Positions 39,719-43,666 of a DNA stretch of 43,666 nucleotides are shown piece by piece (position 1 is the first letter of the stretch; every line of letters begins with the position of its first letter). The position numbers were made by a program, and so were the translations under genes. This stretch comes from WJKQ01 sp043810515 (lineage in GTDB: Bacteria; Patescibacteriota; Gracilibacteria; UBA1369; LOWO2-01-FULL-3). The stretch is from positions 1 through 43,666 of the forward strand of contig JBDRNZ010000036.1 in the NCBI GenBank assembly GCA_043810515.1, read 5' to 3'. The notes beneath the pieces were generated by a model. It made no database searches and was not told the DNA's origin. It was given only the letters and a program-made list of their open reading frames with translations.

Positions 39719-40735
39719 TTAATCCCTAATTATGGTTCTGGCAATAATAACCGTAAACAACGCCATGAGCGCCGCGCCCACGAAGCTCTCTGTGGCGGCC
39801 ACGAATCTCATTGCGTTTGTCGCGTGATAATCGCCGTAGCCGAGTGTCGTAAACGTAACGATACTGAAGTACAACGAATCTGCAAATGAGAGACTTTCGA
39901 TTTTCTGGCTGTAGTAAAGCAGACTGTCGTATTTCGTATAAAAGGCCGCACATGTCACCATTATTATTGTTGACGCGAGAAGAACTCTGAGGTACGAAGT
40001 TCCGTATTTGCAAAGCACGTCACCGAAGATGTAATTCAGCCATCTCATCGGGTTTGTTCTTTTTGAAATTTTTCTTTTTGCCGCCATTTCCTTGCAATGG
40101 CATCGGTCGGCGAAGTCATGAAGCGAGGAATTTTTGTACATTTCCTTTATCTGTTTGTATTCTATAGATGCGAAATGATAATTCCTTTCTTTTTCCGATT
40201 TTAATTCCCGTCCGAAAGTCGTCTTCTGGTCCAGGATTGTCATGGCGGTTGTCATGTCTTTTATGTTGGCATCGCTAAAATTACAATCGATGAGTTTTGT
40301 GGAATTTACATCCATTCCCAAACAATCAGCTTGCTGGAAATTGCATGTGTTCAGAGTGGCATTTTTAAATCCTGCGTGACTTAGATCCGCGTCTTCAAAA
40401 AAGCAGTTGTGGATTTTTCCCTCCTCAAAGTTGCAGTGCTTAAGGGTCGCGCCTTCAAGGTGTATATTTGAAAGTATTGCGATTTCTTCCGTAAAATCGC
40501 CGTCGTCCTCTTTTATCGGAACTCTGAAGTCGTAGCCGGACACTGGTATTCCGCGGAGATCAATACCGTCTTCCACTTCCGGATCATTTATAAATGGGAA
40601 ATTTTTTACCTTTCCCCTGAAAAGTACCGGGCTTAGGTAGCACCGCGATGTTTTGATGGTTTTTATAAGCTTTTTTCCTTTTGTGGTTGCCCATCTGTGG
40701 CGCAGCTGCTCCAGTTTTTCTTTTGGATATATCAT
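39719..40735 (-). CDS. Pentapeptide-repeat potassium channel
   Basis: 338 residues. Residues about 85-165 form a pentapeptide-repeat domain (A(D/N)LxxxxF-type: LSNIHLEGATLKHCNF, CFFEDADLSHAGFKNATL, CNFSDANIKD). A basic cytoplasmic stretch follows (KEMAAKRKISKRTNP). The pore module has two transmembrane segments: about 245-265 (VLLASTIIMVTCAAFYTKY) and about 310-335 (FVAATESFVGAALMALFTVIIARTII). Between them is the selectivity filter TTLGYGD (299-302 GYGD), as in two-TM potassium channels. The pentapeptide domain is N-terminal and cytoplasmic and may gate or dock the channel. It has an extended -10 promoter that lies within a 15-base inverted repeat. Confidence 0.92.
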   Translation of the reverse strand: MIYPKEKLEQLRHRWATTKGKKLIKTIKTSRCYLSPVLFRGKVKNFPFINDPEVEDGIDLRGIPVSGYDFRVPIKEDDGDFTEEIAILSNIHLEGATLKHCNFEEGKIHNCFFEDADLSHAGFKNATLNTCNFQQADCLGMDVNSTKLIDCNFSDANIKDMTTAMTILDQKTTFGRELKSEKERNYHFASIEYKQIKEMYKNSSLHDFADRCHCKEMAAKRKISKRTNPMRWLNYIFGDVLCKYGTSYLRVLLASTIIMVTCAAFYTKYDSLLYYSQKIESLSFADSLYFSIVTFTTLGYGDYHATNAMRFVAATESFVGAALMALFTVIIARTIIRD

Positions 40736-40747
40736 TTGTATTTGTTT

Positions 40748-40762
40748 GTGTTATTATAACAC
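40748..40762 (-). promoter_or_regulatory. Promoter with operator-like inverted repeat of the channel gene
   Basis: GTGTTATTATAACAC is a perfect inverted repeat (7-base arms, 1-base centre). It contains an extended -10 TGTTATAAT on the minus strand (TATAAT at 40753-40758), 17 bases before the ATG at 40735. The -35 is weak. A repressor binding the repeat would block the promoter. Confidence 0.55.
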
Positions 40763-40816
40763 GAAAAGGCCTTGTTGAAAAGGGGGCGAATGGTGCCGAG
40801 AGGCTTAATTGTTCTG

Positions 40817-43591
40817 TTACGGGAGGGCCAGCTCTGGTTCCGGTGAAGGCGCGGGCGTGGGTGCGGGCGTGGGTGAAGGCGCGGGTGAAGGCGCGGGTGC
40901 GCCGGACGTTGTGCCGACTTTGATTTCGACCGCGGACTGTGCGCTGTAGCCGAGACTGTCTATTATTTTTGCCACGACAAGGTGCTCGGAGCCTTCTTCC
41001 AGAAATCTGGAGATATTGAGATATCCTGCGTATGGCTCGGATGTCGTGAAATATTCTTTTGTGTCATCGAGAAAAAACTCAACTTTTTCAACTCCGTTTT
41101 GGGCGGTGATATTCACGTTTACCATAAAGTTGCCCTGAGGCAGGCTGTTTCCGGATATCGGGGATGTGATTGTTATTGATGGTGCGCGCTCGGCGGTTCT
41201 TGCGGTGTGAACGTCGTCGTATTCTGTCGGCGGCATACCTATTCTAATCTCGCCTTCCTGGCCACTCTGGCCCTGATAATATGATTTTATTTCCGCGGCC
41301 CAATTTAGCATGTCCGCTACCGGCTGATAATTTTGGAACGTTACCTCTTCAACGGCGTCTTCCGGAGTGTATTCCGTTGCCAGAAATCCGGATACTTTGT
41401 CTATTTTAACTTTGAAAAATAAATTTTCCGTTTCCGTTGGAACCGAGAAGCTTGGGAAAATTTCCGTGGTAACCATTGACGAAGGCGTGCCTGCTCCGGG
41501 TAGAAGTCCCGAAGCTTTTGAGACTTTTACATGGCGGATTCCTTCGGGTTCCGGGAATGGTTCCGCGGGGAGATTTTTCAGAGCTTCGCTCATAACGGCG
41601 TTGTATATCGGAGAGGCCGCGTCGTATCCGTTTGCGCTGTATCCAAGTCCTGATCCGTCTGTGTTTCCAACCCATACGCCCGTGACTATCGTCGGAGTGT
41701 AGCCTATTGTCCATGCGTCGCTTGGTCTTACGGCTGAAGATCCGGATTCTTTTTTGTTTTCTTTTGTGGATGTTCCGGTTTTTGCCGCGTTGACTTTGCC
41801 GTTTATGAATAATCTTGGTCCGACGGCATTTTCCTGATCCGAAAGGATATTGTTTATGAGGTACGCAATCTGCGGATCCAGCACTTCTTCAAAATCTTTT
41901 TGCCTCCATTCTTCCAAAATGTCTCCGTTTGCATTTTCAACTTTGAGAATACCCGTGAGTTCCGGTTTTTTCCCGTTATTTGCGAATGTTCCGTAGGCTG
42001 TAATCATCTCAACCAGGGGAACTTCGCCGGCTCCTAGAGCAAGCGGATATCCGTAGCTGTGTGCCGGGTCAAGCGTGGTTATTCCCATTTTAGTGGCCAG
42101 TTCTATAATCGGATCCTGTTCTCCGGCAAGGAAGTATGCTTTTATCGCGGGGATGTTTCTGGACTGGCCAAGCGCGCGTCTTATGGAGAGCTGTCCAAGC
42201 CATTTTCCGTCGTAGTTCTGAGGTCTGTCACTTCCTATTTTCGTGGGAATGTCATAGATTATGTTTCCGGGCGCGTATCCGTTATAAAAAGCCTGGGCGT
42301 AGACAATCGGCTTGAATGAGGAGCCGGGCTGTCGCGGTCTGAGAGCGACGTTTACGTTTCCATCTATTTCTTCGTTGAAATAATCACGCGATCCGACCAT
42401 TGCGAGAATTTCTCCCGTTTTGGAGTTGATTGTCATTATGGCGACATTGTTTGCGCCGAATCTTGTCTCATTTTTTTCTCCATATTCCGCGGCGACTTCT
42501 TCGGCCTTGTCCTGAATATCGGGATCAATGGTTGTGTAAACCTTGAGTCCTCCCTGTTCGACAACGTCTTTTCCGTACTTGTCCTCCAGAATTTGTTTTA
42601 TGTAGAGAACGAAATGAGGAGACGAAATGGATTCTCTATAATTGTTGAATTCTATGGCCTGCAGTCCGTTCAGGGCTTCCTGCCTTTCGTCCGCCGTTAT
42701 CGTTCCCAATTCAAACATTCTTTTTAAAACCAGATCGGCTCTTCCCTGAATGTATATTTTTTGGTCGATTCCGAGTTCTACATACTGTCCGAGAAGTCCG
42801 CGCACGTATTCGTCGGTGTTAAGGTCGGCTTCTCCCTCTATTTTTCGATAGTAAAGCTCGTCCTGGGTGAACTCTTTCAGTAAATGGGAATACTTGTTGT
42901 CACCGTACGGATTGTAACGGCTCGGCCCCTGCGGCAATGAAGACAGCACAGCGCTTTCCGCCAGAGTCAGATCTTTTGCTTTTTTCCCGAAATATATTTC
43001 CGCGGCTTTCTGGCAGCCATAAGCATTGTTTCCGTAAGGGATTCTGTTCAGGTAAAGTTCGAGGATTTTTTGCTTGTCGTAGACGCGCTCGAGCCGGATT
43101 GCAAGGATAAGCTCTTTTGCTTTTCTTATGTATGATCTTTCCGAGGACAGAAAGGTGTTTTTTACGTATTGCTGGGTGATGGTTGAACCTCCGCGCGGTG
43201 TTCCTATTCCAAAAATTTCATGCAGCATCGCTTTTGCAATGGCAAATATGTCGAAACCTCCGTGTTCCCAAAAAGTGTCATCCTCGATCGCGACAGTCGC
43301 GTTTGTCAAATATGGCGAAATGTCATCATATGGCACCTGCTCGCGATTTTCCTCGCCGTGGATTGTGTAAAGAAGATTTCCGTCTCTGTCAAAAATTTCC
43401 GTGGACTGTGCTGCGGAAAGGCTTTCCAGATTTGTAACGTCGGGCAGGCCGATTGATAGTACCGCTATAGCTGATGCCGCCACAATAATTCCCAGAAGAA
43501 ATAATCCTATAAAACTCGTGAGAACCCAGAACGCGAATTTTTTGTATGCGCTAACCTCTTTATGCGGAAGAAATCTTTTGAATAAATTCAT
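40817..43591 (-). CDS. Class A penicillin-binding protein (PBP1A-type)
   Basis: Bifunctional peptidoglycan glycosyltransferase/transpeptidase, 924 residues. One N-terminal membrane segment lies at about 20-47. The glycosyltransferase domain has the catalytic Glu103 in AIEDDTFWEHGGFD, then RGGSTITQQYVKN and ILELYLNRIPYGNNAYG. The transpeptidase domain has the nucleophile Ser424 in PGSSFKP, an SRN motif in GQSRNIPA, and KTGTS from Lys604. Near 820-890 is a bacterial Ig-like domain (NVNITAQNGVEKVEFFLDD). The end is a Pro/Ala/Ser repeat tail, probably wall-spanning. All catalytic motifs are intact. It is a single gene with its own upstream region, and no other cell-division genes are adjacent. 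Confidence 0.97.
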   Translation of the reverse strand: MNLFKRFLPHKEVSAYKKFAFWVLTSFIGLFLLGIIVAASAIAVLSIGLPDVTNLESLSAAQSTEIFDRDGNLLYTIHGEENREQVPYDDISPYLTNATVAIEDDTFWEHGGFDIFAIAKAMLHEIFGIGTPRGGSTITQQYVKNTFLSSERSYIRKAKELILAIRLERVYDKQKILELYLNRIPYGNNAYGCQKAAEIYFGKKAKDLTLAESAVLSSLPQGPSRYNPYGDNKYSHLLKEFTQDELYYRKIEGEADLNTDEYVRGLLGQYVELGIDQKIYIQGRADLVLKRMFELGTITADERQEALNGLQAIEFNNYRESISSPHFVLYIKQILEDKYGKDVVEQGGLKVYTTIDPDIQDKAEEVAAEYGEKNETRFGANNVAIMTINSKTGEILAMVGSRDYFNEEIDGNVNVALRPRQPGSSFKPIVYAQAFYNGYAPGNIIYDIPTKIGSDRPQNYDGKWLGQLSIRRALGQSRNIPAIKAYFLAGEQDPIIELATKMGITTLDPAHSYGYPLALGAGEVPLVEMITAYGTFANNGKKPELTGILKVENANGDILEEWRQKDFEEVLDPQIAYLINNILSDQENAVGPRLFINGKVNAAKTGTSTKENKKESGSSAVRPSDAWTIGYTPTIVTGVWVGNTDGSGLGYSANGYDAASPIYNAVMSEALKNLPAEPFPEPEGIRHVKVSKASGLLPGAGTPSSMVTTEIFPSFSVPTETENLFFKVKIDKVSGFLATEYTPEDAVEEVTFQNYQPVADMLNWAAEIKSYYQGQSGQEGEIRIGMPPTEYDDVHTARTAERAPSITITSPISGNSLPQGNFMVNVNITAQNGVEKVEFFLDDTKEYFTTSEPYAGYLNISRFLEEGSEHLVVAKIIDSLGYSAQSAVEIKVGTTSGAPAPSPAPSPTPAPTPAPSPEPELALP
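40840..40906. repeat. GC-rich short tandem repeat encoding the PBP tail
   Basis: A tandem array of 6- and 12-base units such as GGTGAAGGCGCG and GGCGCGGGCGTG. On the minus strand it encodes the Pro-Ala-Pro-Ser repeats at the C-terminus of the penicillin-binding protein. It may vary in length between strains by slippage. Confidence 0.8.
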
Positions 43592-43612
43592 TTTGTTCGT
43601 TTAAGGACGGCG

Positions 43613-43618
43613 ATAATA
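43613..43618 (-). promoter_or_regulatory. Possible -10 of the penicillin-binding protein gene
   Basis: TATTAT on the minus strand, 21 bases before the ATG at 43591. A weak TTAACC lies 15 bases further upstream. No other gene is seen in 43592-43666. Confidence 0.35.
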
Positions 43619-43666
43619 GTACTTAAAACGAAGGGTTAAGTAAAGGGGGTGGGCGAGGAGGTCTTT

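Noticed and set aside
40840..40906. GC-rich tandem repeat as a CRISPR or regulatory array.
   Set aside because: The units are 6-12 bases with no spacers, and they encode the Pro/Ala/Ser tail of the penicillin-binding protein.
1..43666. UGA recoded as glycine (genetic code 25).
   Set aside because: Several well-recognised proteins end at TGA exactly where the family ends (ispDF, the cyclophilin, the MurF-like ligase), and no in-frame TGA is needed inside a known protein.

Overview
The window looks like part of a compact bacterial chromosome of the Patescibacteria / Candidate Phyla Radiation type, possibly Peregrinibacteria. That placement is an inference from gene content: a full peptidoglycan toolkit, a fused IspD-IspF, VanW/YkuD/PBP1A envelope genes and RNase Y, with no LPS genes. 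Several real genes stop at TGA, so UGA is not recoded as glycine as in Gracilibacteria. Almost no start codon has a Shine-Dalgarno motif. Neighbouring genes often overlap by ATGA on the same strand or by 4 bases at convergent stops.

Layout, left to right. 1-2139 is the 3' part of a surface beta-helix protein, ending at a terminator. 2274-10165 holds carB and a 1506-residue cell-wall enzyme with a probable lytic transglycosylase-like region, an SH3-like region and a C-terminal L,D-transpeptidase domain. 10247-11753 is pdxS-pdxT (PLP synthase), facing two unrecognised acidic proteins (11750-13129, minus). 13259-17511 carries recR and, on the minus strand, ispE, ispDF and dxr (MEP isoprenoid pathway), with an orphan receiver protein between ispDF and dxr. 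17629-18733 is the infC-rpmI-rplT translation operon, in which infC seems to start at a non-canonical ATA. 18955-19865 (minus) is a cyclophilin lipoprotein coupled to acylphosphatase. 19970-23760 is an operon of a MurF-like ligase, holB, ricT (PSP1) and a TPR protein. 23757-27309 (minus) is rny, a YtxH-like protein and vanW. After a very AT-rich divergent gap come dnaN-mfd (27583-31964).

The right third is the most unusual part. 32199-34202 encodes a ThiH/HydG-like radical SAM domain fused to about 350 N-terminal residues that I do not recognise. ssrA (tmRNA) follows at 34297-34740, with a strong promoter and a 26-residue tag. 35219-38684 is a divergent pair: a 715-residue membrane-anchored protein of unknown function and an ECF-like sigma factor carrying its own transmembrane segment and extracytoplasmic domain. 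The sigma-like gene overlaps rdgB by 98 bases just after an A7 run. The window ends with an O-methyltransferase, a pentapeptide-repeat potassium channel and a class A penicillin-binding protein.

Best candidates for something undescribed: the radical SAM fusion, the membrane-tethered sigma factor with its divergent partner, and the large transglycosylase/L,D-transpeptidase protein. No insertion sequence, prophage, CRISPR array, rRNA or ordinary tRNA was seen.
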